Source: Cupriavidus gilardii J11 | GTDB lineage: Bacteria > Pseudomonadota > Gammaproteobacteria > Burkholderiales > Burkholderiaceae | Assembly (NCBI RefSeq): GCF_007829435.1 | Contig: NZ_VLJN01000023.1 | Coordinates: 8,802 to 54,685 of the forward strand | Reading direction: 5' to 3' | Length of the DNA stretch: 45,884 nt | Part shown: piece after piece, positions 1 through 8,128 of the stretch | How positions within the stretch are numbered: position 1 is the stretch's first letter | How the letters are laid out: the number at the start of each line of letters is the position of its first letter | Position numbers and translations under genes: made by a program | Notes under the pieces: model-generated | What the model was told of the DNA's origin: nothing | Database searches by the model: none | Seen by the model: only the letters and a program-made list of their open reading frames with translations

Positions 1-1405
1 GGCGCTGGCCCTGGGCACGGCCGGCATGGGGCTGGCAGCGCCCGCCGCGGCGCCCGCCGTGGCCGAGGCGGCCCCCGCCGCCGCCCCCACCCCAACCCCC
101 GACAAGGGCGACACCGCCTGGCTGCTGGTATGCACGGCATTCGTCATCCTGATGACGCTGCCGGGCCTGGCGCTGTTCTATGGCGGCCTGGTCCGCTCCA
201 AGAACATGCTGTCGATCCTGATGCAATGCCTGATGATCTTCTCGCTGGTATCGATCCTGTGGGCGATCTACGGCTACAGCTTCGCGTTCACCGAGGGCAA
301 CGCCTTCTTCGGCGGCACCGATCGCCTGTTCATGAAGGGACTGACGCCGGACGCCGTCGCCGCGACCTTCAGCAAGGGCGTGGTGATCCCGGAACTGGTG
401 TTCTTCTGCTTCCAGTGCGCCTTCGCCGCGATCACCTGCAGCCTGATCATCGGGGCCTTCGCCGAGCGCGCCAAGTTCTCCGCGGTGCTGGTCTTCGTCG
501 TGCTGTGGTTCACCTTCGCCTACATCCCGATGGCGCATATGGTCTGGTTCTGGCCGGGTCCGGACGCCTACACCGATGCGGCGGCGGCCGAAGCCGCGAC
601 CGCCAAGGCGGGCTGGCTGTTCCAGAAGGGCGCGCTCGACTACGCCGGTGGCACGGTGGTGCATATCAACGCCGCGGTGGCGGGCCTGGTCGGCGCCTAC
701 ATGTTCGGCAAGCGCCTGGGCTTCGGCCGTGAAGCGCTGCGTCCGCACAGCCTGACCTTCACCATGGTGGGCGCCTCGCTGCTGTGGTTCGGCTGGTTCG
801 GCTTCAATGCCGGCTCGGGCCTGGAGGCCAACGGCGGCGCCGCGCTGGCCTTCGCCAACACGCTGCTGGCCACCGCCGCCGCGGTGCTGTCGTGGACCTT
901 CGGCGAATGGATCGGCAAGGGCAAGCCCTCGATGCTGGGCGGCGCCTCGGGCGCGGTCGCCGGTCTGGTGGCCATCACGCCGGCCGCCGGCTTCGTCGGC
1001 CCGATGGGCTCGATCGTGATGGGCCTGATCGCCGGCCTGGTGTGCCTGTGGGGCGTCAACGGCCTGAAGCGCCTGCTGGGTGCGGACGACTCGCTGGACG
1101 TGTTCGGCGTCCACGGCGTCGGCGGCATCATCGGTGCGCTGCTGACCGGCGTGTTCGCGGCGCCGAGCCTGGGTGGCGTGGGCATCTACGACTACGTCGC
1201 CAACAAGGTGTCCGACGACTACTCGATCGCCACGCAGGTCTGGGTGCAGTTCGAAGGCGTGCTGACCACGCTGGTCTGGTCGGCGGTGGTGGCCTTCGTC
1301 GCCTACAAGGTGGTGGATCTGTTGATCGGCCTGCGCGTCCCCGAGGACGAGGAGCGCGAGGGCCTGGATATCACGTCGCACGGCGAGACCGCGTACGAAG
1401 CCTGA
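1..1405 (+). CDS. amtB: Ammonium transporter AmtB (5' end outside window)
   Basis: Inner-membrane ammonium/ammonia channel of the Amt/Rh family. The frame is open from the first base of the window, and the codons before the first ATG (26) encode a hydrophobic Ala/Leu/Gly stretch that runs into an Ala/Pro linker. The true start with its signal peptide is therefore probably upstream. Numbering from the ATG at 26, the Amt signatures are visible: TLPGLALFYGGLVRSKN near 44-60, FAAITCSLIIGAFAERAKF near 133-151, and the pore twin histidines H213 (GGTVVHINA) and H363 (DVFGVHGVGG), with D205 before the first. Eleven or so hydrophobic segments fit the family. In this group amtB usually follows a PII gene (glnK), which would lie left of the window. 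An intrinsic terminator follows at 1514-1538. Identity is very secure; only the start is unknown. Confidence 0.95.
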   Translation, partial: ALALGTAGMGLAAPAAAPAVAEAAPAAAPTPTPDKGDTAWLLVCTAFVILMTLPGLALFYGGLVRSKNMLSILMQCLMIFSLVSILWAIYGYSFAFTEGNAFFGGTDRLFMKGLTPDAVAATFSKGVVIPELVFFCFQCAFAAITCSLIIGAFAERAKFSAVLVFVVLWFTFAYIPMAHMVWFWPGPDAYTDAAAAEAATAKAGWLFQKGALDYAGGTVVHINAAVAGLVGAYMFGKRLGFGREALRPHSLTFTMVGASLLWFGWFGFNAGSGLEANGGAALAFANTLLATAAAVLSWTFGEWIGKGKPSMLGGASGAVAGLVAITPAAGFVGPMGSIVMGLIAGLVCLWGVNGLKRLLGADDSLDVFGVHGVGGIIGALLTGVFAAPSLGGVGIYDYVANKVSDDYSIATQVWVQFEGVLTTLVWSAVVAFVAYKVVDLLIGLRVPEDEEREGLDITSHGETAYEA

Positions 1406-1513
1406 TCGCGACAGGAATCCCGGCACGCCGCCCGACCCCATGGCATCACGGGCGGCGCGCCGCAAACGGTGTTGTGCTGGAGAGCTGATTGGGAATCTTC
1501 TCTCAGGAGTTTT

Positions 1514-1538
1514 GCCCGGCCTCGAGCCGGGCTTTTTT
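1514..1538 (+). terminator. Intrinsic terminator after amtB
   Basis: A 7-bp perfect stem (GCCCGGC at 1514-1520, GCCGGGC at 1526-1532) with a 5-base loop is followed by six T. It lies about 110 bases after the amtB stop. Confidence 0.85.
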
Positions 1539-1572
1539 CTTTGGGCGCGGCTTGACACGCCGACGGTGTGCT

Positions 1573-1597
1573 CCCCTCTCGCAAAGCGGGAGAGGGG
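1573..1597. repeat. Palindromic extragenic repeat (CCCCTCTC...GAGAGGGG)
   Basis: Inverted repeat with arms CCCCTCTC (1573-1580) and GAGAGGGG (1590-1597) around a GCAAAGC-containing loop. The same core CTCTC-CGCAAAGCGGGAGAGG recurs at 43939-43966, and a partial copy of the outer arm starts at 45868. This looks like a dispersed REP-like element. Confidence 0.6.
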
Positions 1598-1689
1598 CCG
1601 GGGAAGAGGGGATCCTCCCGCTCTTCGAAGCCGCCGACCCCCTATTTCGCAAACTACTTAATTCCGACTTCAAAAAGCTTCATTTGTGT

Positions 1690-1797
1690 TAGGGACTGCA
1701 CCCGCATAGCATTCAGTCGAGGCAGTTTCCTCCACCTGCAGAACGCTCCCCGTATCTGTCAGGCCATTTCAAACGCGGCGCAGCCGCGTTTTTTTTT
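1690..1797 (+). ncRNA. Possible small RNA or orphan terminator region
   Basis: The 544 bases between amtB and gshA hold no convincing gene. After the amtB terminator and a palindromic repeat there is a locally AT-richer stretch (1645-1700) and then a second, strong intrinsic terminator at 1771-1797 with no coding sequence feeding it. A 5-bp ACTGC/GCAGT pairing (1695-1699 with 1722-1726) could form a 5' hairpin. No clear sigma-70 promoter was found, so the 5' end is a guess. It could equally be a second terminator for amtB readthrough. Confidence 0.25.
1771..1797 (+). terminator. Strong intrinsic terminator upstream of gshA
   Basis: Arms AAACGCGGC (1771-1779) and GCCGCGTTT (1783-1791) pair perfectly around a 3-base loop and run into a T tract ending at 1797. 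No coding sequence immediately precedes it. Confidence 0.8.
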
Positions 1798-1908
1798 GCC
1801 GACCGCCCCATCCGGCGCGGCCCTCTTTGAATTTCCACGCCAATCCCCATATGGTTAGCCCATGCGGTCCGACTAAAGCGTGACCAAGCATGTGATTGGC
1901 CGTTCCTC

Positions 1909-1914
1909 TACAAT
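1909..1914 (+). promoter_or_regulatory. Likely -10 box of the gshA promoter
   Basis: TACAAT lies about 35 bases before the ATG at 1950; the -35 region is weak. Transcription from here would begin near 1921, after the upstream in-frame ATG at 1896, which supports a downstream start for gshA. Confidence 0.45.
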
Positions 1915-1949
1915 CGGGGCGGACGATAAAGACGATCAATAGGATGGAT

Positions 1950-3245
1950 ATGGTCCCGCATCTCATCACCGCCCTCAACGGCCCGCTGCTCGAACTGGAA
2001 AAGAAGATTCTGGACGCCACGCCGTCCATCGAGCGCTGGTTCCGTCTGGAATGGCAGGAACATACTCCCCCGTTCTATTGCTCGGTCGACCTGCGCAATG
2101 CCGGGTTCAAGCTGGCTCCGGTCGACACCAACCTGTTTCCCGGCGGCTTCAACAACCTGGCGCCCGAAATGCTGCCGCTGGCCGTACAGGCCGCGATGGC
2201 GGCAATCGAGAAGATCTGTCCGGACGCCAAGAACCTGCTGCTGATCCCCGAGCGCCATACCCGCAATACCTTCTACCTGCAGAACGTCGCCCGCCTGTCG
2301 CTGATCATGCGACAGGCCGGCCTGAACGTGCGCCTCGGCTCGCTGTCGGAAGACATCACCGAGCCCACCCCGATCGAGCTGCCCGACGGCCAGACCCTGG
2401 TGGTCGAACCGCTGGTGCGCCTGGGTACCAAGGACCGCCGGCTGGGCCTGAAGGACTTCGATCCCTGTTCGATCCTGCTCAATAACGACCTGTCGGCCGG
2501 CGTGCCGCCGATCCTCGAGAACATCAATGAGCAATACCTGCTGCCGCCGCTGCACGCGGGCTGGTCGACGCGCCGCAAGTCGGCGCACTTCCACGCGTTC
2601 GACGAGGTCGCCAAGAAGTTCGCCAAGCTGATCGACATCGATCCGTGGATGGTCAACCCGTATTTCGCCAAGGTGGGTGGCATCGACTTCCACGAGCGGG
2701 TGGGCGAGGAAGCGCTGGCCGACGCGGTCGAGGCCGTGCTCAAGAAGATCGCCAAGAAATACCGCGAGTACGGCATCAAGGAAACGCCGTACGTGGTGGT
2801 CAAGGCCGACGCCGGCACCTACGGCATGGGCGTGATGACGGTGCGCGATCCTTCCGAGGTCAAGGGCCTGAACCGCAAGGAACGCAACAAGATGAGCGTG
2901 GTCAAGGAAGGGCTCGCCGTCAACGACGTCATCATCCAGGAGGGCGTGCATACCTTCGAGAAAGTCAACGAAGCCGTCGCCGAGCCGGTCGTCTACATGA
3001 TCGACCGCTATGTCGTCGGCGGCTTCTACCGCGTGCACACCGGCCGCGGCGTCGACGAGAACCTGAACGCGCCGGGCATGCATTTCGTGCCGCTGGCCTT
3101 CGCCCCGAACAGCATTCCGGATACCCACGCCAAGCCTGGCGCGGCGGTGCCCAACCGCTTCTATATGTACGGCGTGGTCGCCCGCCTCGCGCTTCTCGCC
3201 GCATCGCTGGAACTGGAAAGGACCGATCCCAATCCGATCCTGTAA
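1950..3245 (+). CDS. gshA: Glutamate-cysteine ligase (T. ferrooxidans-type GshA)
   Basis: First step of glutathione synthesis: ATP-dependent joining of glutamate and cysteine in the cytoplasm. The protein, 431 residues from [19 protein letters not shown], matches the betaproteobacterial/acidithiobacilli GshA family, which has no sequence likeness to E. coli GshA; its usual length is about 430. The C-terminal half shows an ATP-grasp-like strand [19 protein letters not shown]. The frame is open further upstream (ATG at 1896), but a TACAAT box at 1909-1914 sits inside that extension, and AGGATGG directly precedes ATG 1950 (ATG 1944 is also possible). It is followed after 59 bases by gshB, so the two glutathione enzymes form an operon. 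A GCCGCCGG/CCGGCGGC hairpin sits in the gap. Function is secure; the start is moderately so. Confidence 0.9.
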   Translation: MVPHLITALNGPLLELEKKILDATPSIERWFRLEWQEHTPPFYCSVDLRNAGFKLAPVDTNLFPGGFNNLAPEMLPLAVQAAMAAIEKICPDAKNLLLIPERHTRNTFYLQNVARLSLIMRQAGLNVRLGSLSEDITEPTPIELPDGQTLVVEPLVRLGTKDRRLGLKDFDPCSILLNNDLSAGVPPILENINEQYLLPPLHAGWSTRRKSAHFHAFDEVAKKFAKLIDIDPWMVNPYFAKVGGIDFHERVGEEALADAVEAVLKKIAKKYREYGIKETPYVVVKADAGTYGMGVMTVRDPSEVKGLNRKERNKMSVVKEGLAVNDVIIQEGVHTFEKVNEAVAEPVVYMIDRYVVGGFYRVHTGRGVDENLNAPGMHFVPLAFAPNSIPDTHAKPGAAVPNRFYMYGVVARLALLAASLELERTDPNPIL

Positions 3246-3304
3246 TGCCCTGCCGCCGGTCCCTCCGGCGGCCTTCGCGATCCGGCCAACGAGACCCAGC
3301 CAGC

Positions 3305-4258
3305 ATGCGCATTCTGTTCATTACCGACCCGCTCGAGACCTTCAAGACCTACAAGGATTCGACCTACGCGATGATGGTCGAGGCCGCCGGACGCGGCCAC
3401 TCGCTGTATTTCTGCCTGCAATCGGAGCTGTCGCTGAACGGCGGCGCGGTGGAGGCGTTCGCCCGCCCGCTGCATCTCACCGGCGACAGCGGGCAGTGGT
3501 TCCGGCTCGACGCCGCCGCCGCCACGCCGCTGCAGCAGTTCGACGCGGTGCTGATGCGCAAGGATCCGCCGTTCGACATGGAATACGTGACCAGCACCTG
3601 GCTGCTGGAGCTGGCCGAGACGCAGGGCGCCAACGTATTCAACCGTCCCCAGGCCATCCGCGACCATTCCGAGAAGATCGCCATCGCGCAGTATCCGCAG
3701 TTCATCACGCCCACGCTGGTGACCCGCGATGCCAAGCGCATCCGCGCCTTCCATGCCGAGCATGGCGACATCATCGTCAAGCCGCTCGATGGCATGGGAG
3801 GCATGGGCGTGTTCCGCGTGGGGCGCGACGGCATGAACCTCGGTGCCATCGTCGAGACGCTGGGCGACGACGGCGCGCGCACGCTGATGGCGCAGCGCTA
3901 CATTCCCGAGATCAAGGACGGCGACAAGCGCATCCTGCTGATCGGCGGCGAACCGGTGCCGTACTCGCTGGCGCGCGTGCCGCAGGCCGGCGAAGTGCGC
4001 GGCAACCTGGCGGCGGGTGGCACCGGCCGCGCGCAGCCGCTGTCCGCCCGTGACCGCGAGATCGCCGAAACGCTGGCGCCGCAGCTATGGCAGCGTGGCC
4101 TGCTGCTGGTGGGCCTGGACGTCATCGGCGACTATCTGACCGAGGTCAACGTCACCAGCCCGACCTGCTTCCAGGAAATCATGCAGCAGACCGGCTTCCC
4201 CGTCGCGGGCATGTTCGTCGACGCGCTGGAACGCGCGGTGGCGGCGCGGCAACGCTGA
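3305..4258 (+). CDS. gshB: Glutathione synthetase
   Basis: Second step of glutathione synthesis: ATP-dependent ligation of gamma-glutamylcysteine to glycine. The 317-residue product has the expected length (E. coli GshB 316) and family features in order: N-terminal [20 protein letters not shown], the pre-ATP-grasp motif [28 protein letters not shown], the ATP-grasp loop [18 protein letters not shown] near 155-172, and the C-terminal metal/substrate segment [15 protein letters not shown]. The frame is open far upstream of ATG 3305, but that part overlaps gshA and shows no family likeness. No strong Shine-Dalgarno sequence is visible. It is co-directional with gshA, and the PTS genes follow after about 90 bases with their own TACAAT box. 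Confidence 0.96.
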   Translation: MRILFITDPLETFKTYKDSTYAMMVEAAGRGHSLYFCLQSELSLNGGAVEAFARPLHLTGDSGQWFRLDAAAATPLQQFDAVLMRKDPPFDMEYVTSTWLLELAETQGANVFNRPQAIRDHSEKIAIAQYPQFITPTLVTRDAKRIRAFHAEHGDIIVKPLDGMGGMGVFRVGRDGMNLGAIVETLGDDGARTLMAQRYIPEIKDGDKRILLIGGEPVPYSLARVPQAGEVRGNLAAGGTGRAQPLSARDREIAETLAPQLWQRGLLLVGLDVIGDYLTEVNVTSPTCFQEIMQQTGFPVAGMFVDALERAVAARQR

Positions 4259-4313
4259 CAGCCGTCGGCGCAAGTCGCCGCCGATAGCGGCGTATGGCGC
4301 CGACCCTGCCTGC

Positions 4314-4319
4314 TACAAT
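4314..4319 (+). promoter_or_regulatory. Likely -10 box upstream of the PTS genes
   Basis: TACAAT ending 27 bases before the EIIA start codon; the -35 region is poorly conserved. It suggests the PTS cluster can be transcribed separately from gshAB. Confidence 0.4.
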
Positions 4320-4346
4320 CCGGGGCAATCCACAGGATTCACCATC

Positions 4347-4802
4347 ATGGCAGGCATTCTGATCATCGCGCATGCGCCGCTGGCGTCCGCGCTTCGCGAC
4401 TGCGCGGCGCACGTCTATTGCGGCGATCCGGACCGGGTCGAGGCCATCGACGTGGCGCCCGACGCGGAGCCCGCGGCCGTGCTGGCCGAGGCGCGCCGCC
4501 GCCTGGCCGCCGTGACGGAAGACAACGGCGCGCTGGTGCTGACTGATATCTTCGGCGCCACTCCCGCCAATATCGCCGCGCGGCTGGCCGACCCCGGCCG
4601 CGTCAAGGTGCTTGCCGGCGTCAACTTGCCGATGCTTGTACGCGCGATCTGCTACCGCATGGAAAAGCTGGACCAGCTCGCCACCAAGGCGTTGGCCGGC
4701 GGCTCGCAGGGCGTGCTGCAGGTCGGCTCCACCACTGTCCAGAACCAGATCGCCAACCATCCCGACAAGTATGCTGCAGAGGGACGTCACCATCATCAAT
4801 AA
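4347..4802 (+). CDS. PTS system mannose-type EIIA protein
   Basis: Cytoplasmic phosphocarrier of the EIIA-Man fold, 151 residues. The phosphoryl-accepting histidine is H9 in the N-terminal strand GILIIAHAPLASALR, and the family segments ALVLTDIFGATPANIA and VLAGVNLPMLVRA are intact. It is a stand-alone EIIA: no IIB, IIC or IID genes lie near, so it probably acts in regulation rather than sugar uptake. An AGGA box lies 9 bases before the ATG. Its 3' end overlaps the HPr gene by 32 bases in another frame, implying translational coupling. The next genes, HPr and enzyme I, complete a phosphorelay from PEP. In the related Cupriavidus necator, ptsH/ptsI lesions affect polyhydroxybutyrate mobilisation (established knowledge). 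Confidence 0.92.
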   Translation: MAGILIIAHAPLASALRDCAAHVYCGDPDRVEAIDVAPDAEPAAVLAEARRRLAAVTEDNGALVLTDIFGATPANIAARLADPGRVKVLAGVNLPMLVRAICYRMEKLDQLATKALAGGSQGVLQVGSTTVQNQIANHPDKYAAEGRHHHQ

Positions 4803-5040
4803 GCTCGGGCTGCATGCCCGGGCATCCGCCAAACTGACACAACTGGCCGGTAGCTTTGCCTGCCAGGTCCGCATGTCGCGCAACGGCCGGCAGGTCGACG
4901 CCAAGAGCATCATGGGTGTGATGATGCTGGCCGCCGGCATCGGCTCCACGGTGACGATCGAAACCGAGGGGCCGGACGAACAGGAAGCGATGGACGCGCT
5001 GACCGCGTTGATCGCCAACCGCTTCGGCGAGGCGGAATGA
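4771..5040 (+). CDS. ptsH: Phosphocarrier protein HPr
   Basis: Small soluble phosphocarrier passing phosphate from enzyme I to EIIA proteins, 89 residues. The active-site histidine is H15 in NKLGLHARAS, and a serine is kept at position 46 in AKSIMGVMMLAA, the site used by HPr kinases in organisms that have one. The start ATG (4771) lies inside the end of the EIIA gene, 32 bases before its stop, in a different frame, so the two are probably translationally coupled. The frame is open upstream, but only this ATG gives a correctly sized HPr. ptsI follows after 50 bases. Confidence 0.95.
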   Translation: MLQRDVTIINKLGLHARASAKLTQLAGSFACQVRMSRNGRQVDAKSIMGVMMLAAGIGSTVTIETEGPDEQEAMDALTALIANRFGEAE

Positions 5041-5090
5041 GGCTGGCGCCCCGGCGCTCACTATCAACACGTTCCTGAACGGAGCGGTCC

Positions 5091-6869
5091 ATGCCATTCG
5101 CCCTGCACGGCATCCCGGTCTCGCGCGGCGTCGCGATCGGACGGGCCCACCTGCTCGCGCCCGCCGCGCTCGACGTCTCGCACTATCTGGTCGACGAGGA
5201 CCGGATCGAGGATGAGGTGCAGCGGCTGCGCGCCGCGCGCGCCGCGGTGCGCGCGGAGCTGTCGGCGCTCAAGCGCGACCTGCCGCGCGATGCGCCCGAG
5301 GAAATGGGCGCCTTCCTCGACGTCCACGCGATGATCCTGGACGACGAGATGCTGTCGCGCGAGCCGGAACGGCTGATCCGCACGCGGCGCTACAACGCCG
5401 AGTGGGCGCTGACCACGCGGCTCGAAGAGCTGATGCGCCAGTTCGATGAGATCGACGACGAATACATCCGCGAGCGCAAGGCCGATATCGAGCAGGTGGT
5501 CGAGCGGATCCTCAAGGTGCTGGCCGGCGCGCCGGTACTGGTCCCGGCGCCGGCGCCGGCGCTTTCGGCCGATGGCGAGCCCGCCCCCGGCGTCATTGTG
5601 GTGGCCCACGATATCTCGCCGGCCGACATGCTGCAGTTCCGCCATACGGTGTTCCACGGCTTCGTCACCGACATGGGCGGACGCACCTCGCACACCGCAA
5701 TCGTCGCGCGCAGCCTGGACATTCCCGCCGCGGTGGGCGTGCAGAACGCCAGCGAGCTGATCCGCCAGGACGACTGGATCATCATCGACGGCGACGCCGG
5801 CCTGGTGATCGTCGACCCCACGCCGATCATCCTCGAGGAGTACCGGCATCGGCAGAGCGAGCGCGCGCTGGAGAAGAAGCGGCTGCAACGGCTCCGGCAC
5901 ACACCGGCGGTAACGCTGGACGGCATCGAGATTGACCTGCTCGCCAATATCGAGATGGCCGAGGACGCGACCGCCGCGCTGGCGGCCGGCGCGGTCGGTG
6001 TCGGCCTGTTCCGCTCGGAATTCCTGTTCATGAACCGGCGCGGCGAACTGCCGGGCGAGGACGAACAGTTCGAGGCGTATCGCGCCGCCGTGGAGGCCAT
6101 GCACGGCCTGCCGGTGACCATCCGCACCATCGACATCGGCTCCGACAAGCCCCTGGACGCGCGCGATGGCCGTGATGGCCGTGCCGACGAATACGAGACC
6201 GCGCTGAACCCGGCGCTGGGCCTGCGCGCGATCCGCTGGTCGCTGTCCGAGCCGGCGATGTTCCTGACGCAGCTGCGTGCGCTGCTGCGCGCGTCGGCCT
6301 ACGGGCCGGTGCGGCTGTTGTTCCCGATGATGGCGCACGCCCGCGAGATCGACCAGACGCTGGAGCTGGTGGCGCGCGCCAAGCGCGACCTGCAGGAGCG
6401 CGGCGTGCCGTTCGACGCCCACCTGCAGGTGGGCGCCATGATCGAGATCCCGGCCGCCGTGCTGCTGCTGCCGCTGTTCCTCAAGCGGATGGACTTCCTG
6501 TCGATCGGCACCAACGACCTGATCCAGTACACGCTGGCGATCGACCGCGCCGACAACGCGGTCGCCCACCTGTACGATCCGCTGCACCCGGCGGTGCTGC
6601 AGCTGATCGCCCGTACCATCCGCGAAGCCAACGAGGCCGGCGTGCCCGTGGCCGTCTGCGGCGAGATGGCCGGGGACCCCGCCATGACGCGGCTGTTGCT
6701 TGGCATGGGGCTGCGCGAATTCTCGATGCACCCCGCCCAGCTTTTGCGGGTCAAGCAGGAGGTACTGCATGCGGACTGCGGCCAGCTGAGCGCGCTCGTC
6801 GATGCGGTGCTGCAGGCGTACGAACCCGAGGAGGCCGCCGCCGCGCTGGCGCGGCTCTCTCGCGGCTGA
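5091..6869 (+). CDS. ptsI: PEP-protein phosphotransferase, enzyme I
   Basis: Transfers phosphate from PEP to HPr; soluble dimeric enzyme of 592 residues, the usual length. Domain order is standard: N-terminal HPr-binding helical region, swivelling domain with active-site histidine H201 in GGRTSHTAIV, linker helix, and C-terminal PEP-binding barrel with GLFRSEFLFMNR, the DIGSDKPL motif, IGTNDLIQYTLAIDRAD and the catalytic-cysteine motif AVCGEMAGD. ATG 5091 follows an ACGGAG box. It ends the EIIA-HPr-EI set. With no permease nearby, the relay probably signals PEP/pyruvate status. Two mutually exclusive hairpins follow the stop (6869-6921). Confidence 0.96.
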   Translation: MPFALHGIPVSRGVAIGRAHLLAPAALDVSHYLVDEDRIEDEVQRLRAARAAVRAELSALKRDLPRDAPEEMGAFLDVHAMILDDEMLSREPERLIRTRRYNAEWALTTRLEELMRQFDEIDDEYIRERKADIEQVVERILKVLAGAPVLVPAPAPALSADGEPAPGVIVVAHDISPADMLQFRHTVFHGFVTDMGGRTSHTAIVARSLDIPAAVGVQNASELIRQDDWIIIDGDAGLVIVDPTPIILEEYRHRQSERALEKKRLQRLRHTPAVTLDGIEIDLLANIEMAEDATAALAAGAVGVGLFRSEFLFMNRRGELPGEDEQFEAYRAAVEAMHGLPVTIRTIDIGSDKPLDARDGRDGRADEYETALNPALGLRAIRWSLSEPAMFLTQLRALLRASAYGPVRLLFPMMAHAREIDQTLELVARAKRDLQERGVPFDAHLQVGAMIEIPAAVLLLPLFLKRMDFLSIGTNDLIQYTLAIDRADNAVAHLYDPLHPAVLQLIARTIREANEAGVPVAVCGEMAGDPAMTRLLLGMGLREFSMHPAQLLRVKQEVLHADCGQLSALVDAVLQAYEPEEAAAALARLSRG

Positions 6870-6921
6870 CGGTTTGAGACCTTTCTGAAACCGTCGATGA
6901 CTGCCGCGCCGGTCATCGACG
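6869..6921 (+). repeat. Overlapping inverted repeats after ptsI
   Basis: ACGGTTT (6869-6875) can pair with AAACCGT (6888-6894), and CGTCGATGAC (6892-6901) with GTCATCGACG (6912-6921). The two share bases 6892-6894, so both cannot form fully together. No T tract follows, so this is not a standard intrinsic terminator; it may stabilise the 3' end of the pts mRNA. Confidence 0.45.
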
Positions 6922-6989
6922 TGGCGCCGTAACTCCTTGATTCGATTAAGAAGTGACGACAAGCGCCCATTGACCCTAGCTTTATTAAT

Positions 6990-7023
6990 GGGAATTGTTA
7001 TCATTTTTGATCTCTGTTATTCT
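6990..7023 (+). promoter_or_regulatory. Fur-box-like operator over the bfd promoter
   Basis: On the complementary strand, bases 7008 to 6990 match 14 of 19 positions of the Fur consensus (core AATGATAA). The site overlaps a possible -35 TTGTTA (6995-7000), spaced 17 bases from TATTCT (7018-7023). Iron control would suit the bacterioferritin genes downstream. Confidence 0.5.
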
Positions 7024-7073
7024 GCGTCCAGACAGCTACGACATGCCGGTGTCGCGGCCAGAAAGGAGGCTTT

Positions 7074-7379
7074 GTGTACGTCTGCATCTGCAACCAGGTA
7101 ACCGACCGCGAGATTCATGGCGCCGCGCGCCTGGGCGTCTCCACGATGGACGAACTGGCCGAGTCGCTTGGCGTCGGCACCTGCTGCGGTCGCTGCCGCG
7201 ATTGCGCCAGCCGCGTGCTGCAGGAAGGCGTTGCAGCGGTGGCCGAGGCGGCCGAGCCCGTCACGAGAACGGTGCAATTCGTCGCGCTTTCTTCCTGTTC
7301 CTCGCCGGGGTCGCGTGCCATAATGGACACACGGGACCCGGCAGTCGCGAACGACCAGCAAACCGAACTCGTTGCATGA
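7074..7379 (+). CDS. bfd: Bacterioferritin-associated ferredoxin Bfd
   Basis: Small [2Fe-2S] protein that in studied bacteria delivers electrons to bacterioferritin to release stored iron. The N-terminus MYVCICNQVTDREI and the cysteine set C4, C6, C38, C41 (within TCCGRC) match Bfd. Two additional cysteines, C37 and C44, flank the second pair. The product is 101 residues, longer than the roughly 64 of E. coli Bfd; the extra C-terminal 45 residues are low-complexity and of unknown role. Translation starts at GTG 7074, chosen because a very strong AAAGGAGG box lies 4 bases before it and the Cys motif begins at residue 4. The Fur-like promoter lies upstream and bfr follows 138 bases downstream. 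Confidence 0.9.
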   Translation: MYVCICNQVTDREIHGAARLGVSTMDELAESLGVGTCCGRCRDCASRVLQEGVAAVAEAAEPVTRTVQFVALSSCSSPGSRAIMDTRDPAVANDQQTELVA

Positions 7380-7456
7380 CGCACGCATGACAGCAGGCGC
7401 CAAGATCCACGCGATCTGGCGCGGTTTGTCGTTTCTGGTTTTCTGATACTGACTGC

Positions 7457-7489
7457 ACGCGGCGCCGATCGGCGCCGCGTCGCGTTTTT
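7457..7489 (+). terminator. Palindrome with T tract between bfd and bfr
   Basis: A perfect 24-base palindrome (7457-7480, arms ACGCGGCGCCGA and its complement) is followed closely by TTTTT (7485-7489). It probably ends or attenuates the bfd transcript just before bfr. Confidence 0.6.
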
Positions 7490-7517
7490 GCGGGCCCCGT
7501 AGCAACAGGAGCCTCAT

Positions 7518-7997
7518 ATGAAAGGTGACAAGAAGGTCATCCAGTATCTGAATGCGCAGCTCACCAACGAGCTGACCGCGGTCAACCAGTATTTCCTCCA
7601 TGCCCGCATGTATCGCCACTGGGGCCTGAAAAAGCTTGGCGACGTCGAGTACAAGGAATCGATCGGCGAGATGAAGCACGCCGACCGGCTGATCGACCGC
7701 ATCCTGATGCTCGACGGCCTGCCCAACCTGCAGGACCTGCACAAGCTGCTGATCGGCGAGAACACGCCCGAGATGCTCAAGTGCGACCTGACGCTGGAGC
7801 AGACCGCCCACGTGACGGTCAAGGAAGGCATCGCCTATTGCGAATCGGTCGGCGACTACGTCAGCCGCGAGATTCTGGTCGATATCCTGACCGATACCGA
7901 GGAACACATCGAGTATCTGGAAACGCAACTGGACCTGATCGACAAGGTCGGCCTGCAGAACTACCTGCAGTCGCAGATGGAGCCGGGCGAGCAGTAA
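7518..7997 (+). CDS. bfr: Bacterioferritin
   Basis: Haem-containing iron storage protein that assembles into a 24-mer cage; 159 residues, standard length. Ferroxidase ligands E18, E51, H54 and E94 and haem ligand M52 are at the canonical positions ([13 protein letters not shown]). At position 127, where E. coli Bfr has the ferroxidase glutamate of its DEEGH motif, this protein reads T in DTEEH, with glutamates at 128 and 129 and H130 kept. A shifted ligand (E128 or E129) or a subfamily variant is possible. A CAGGAG box precedes the ATG. It pairs with bfd just upstream. Confidence 0.95.
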   Translation: MKGDKKVIQYLNAQLTNELTAVNQYFLHARMYRHWGLKKLGDVEYKESIGEMKHADRLIDRILMLDGLPNLQDLHKLLIGENTPEMLKCDLTLEQTAHVTVKEGIAYCESVGDYVSREILVDILTDTEEHIEYLETQLDLIDKVGLQNYLQSQMEPGEQ

Positions 7998-8128
7998 GCC
8001 CCGCGCGGCATCGACGGCCCGTCCCGGGCCGGCGTCCCAATCGGCCGGCGCGAAGGCCAACGCTGCGCGCGCCCTGCAGCCGAAACCCCTCTCATTCCCA
8101 TTCGGTTTCTCATCCCGGGAGCCCGCGC

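Noticed and set aside
1896-1949. Upstream ATG start for gshA
   Set aside because: A TACAAT promoter box lies within this stretch and the family's N-terminus begins at MVPHL; kept as an alternative only.
5064-7004. 646-codon minus-strand frame opposite ptsI
   Set aside because: Shadow of ptsI third-position GC bias; no recognisable motif and it runs into the bfd promoter.
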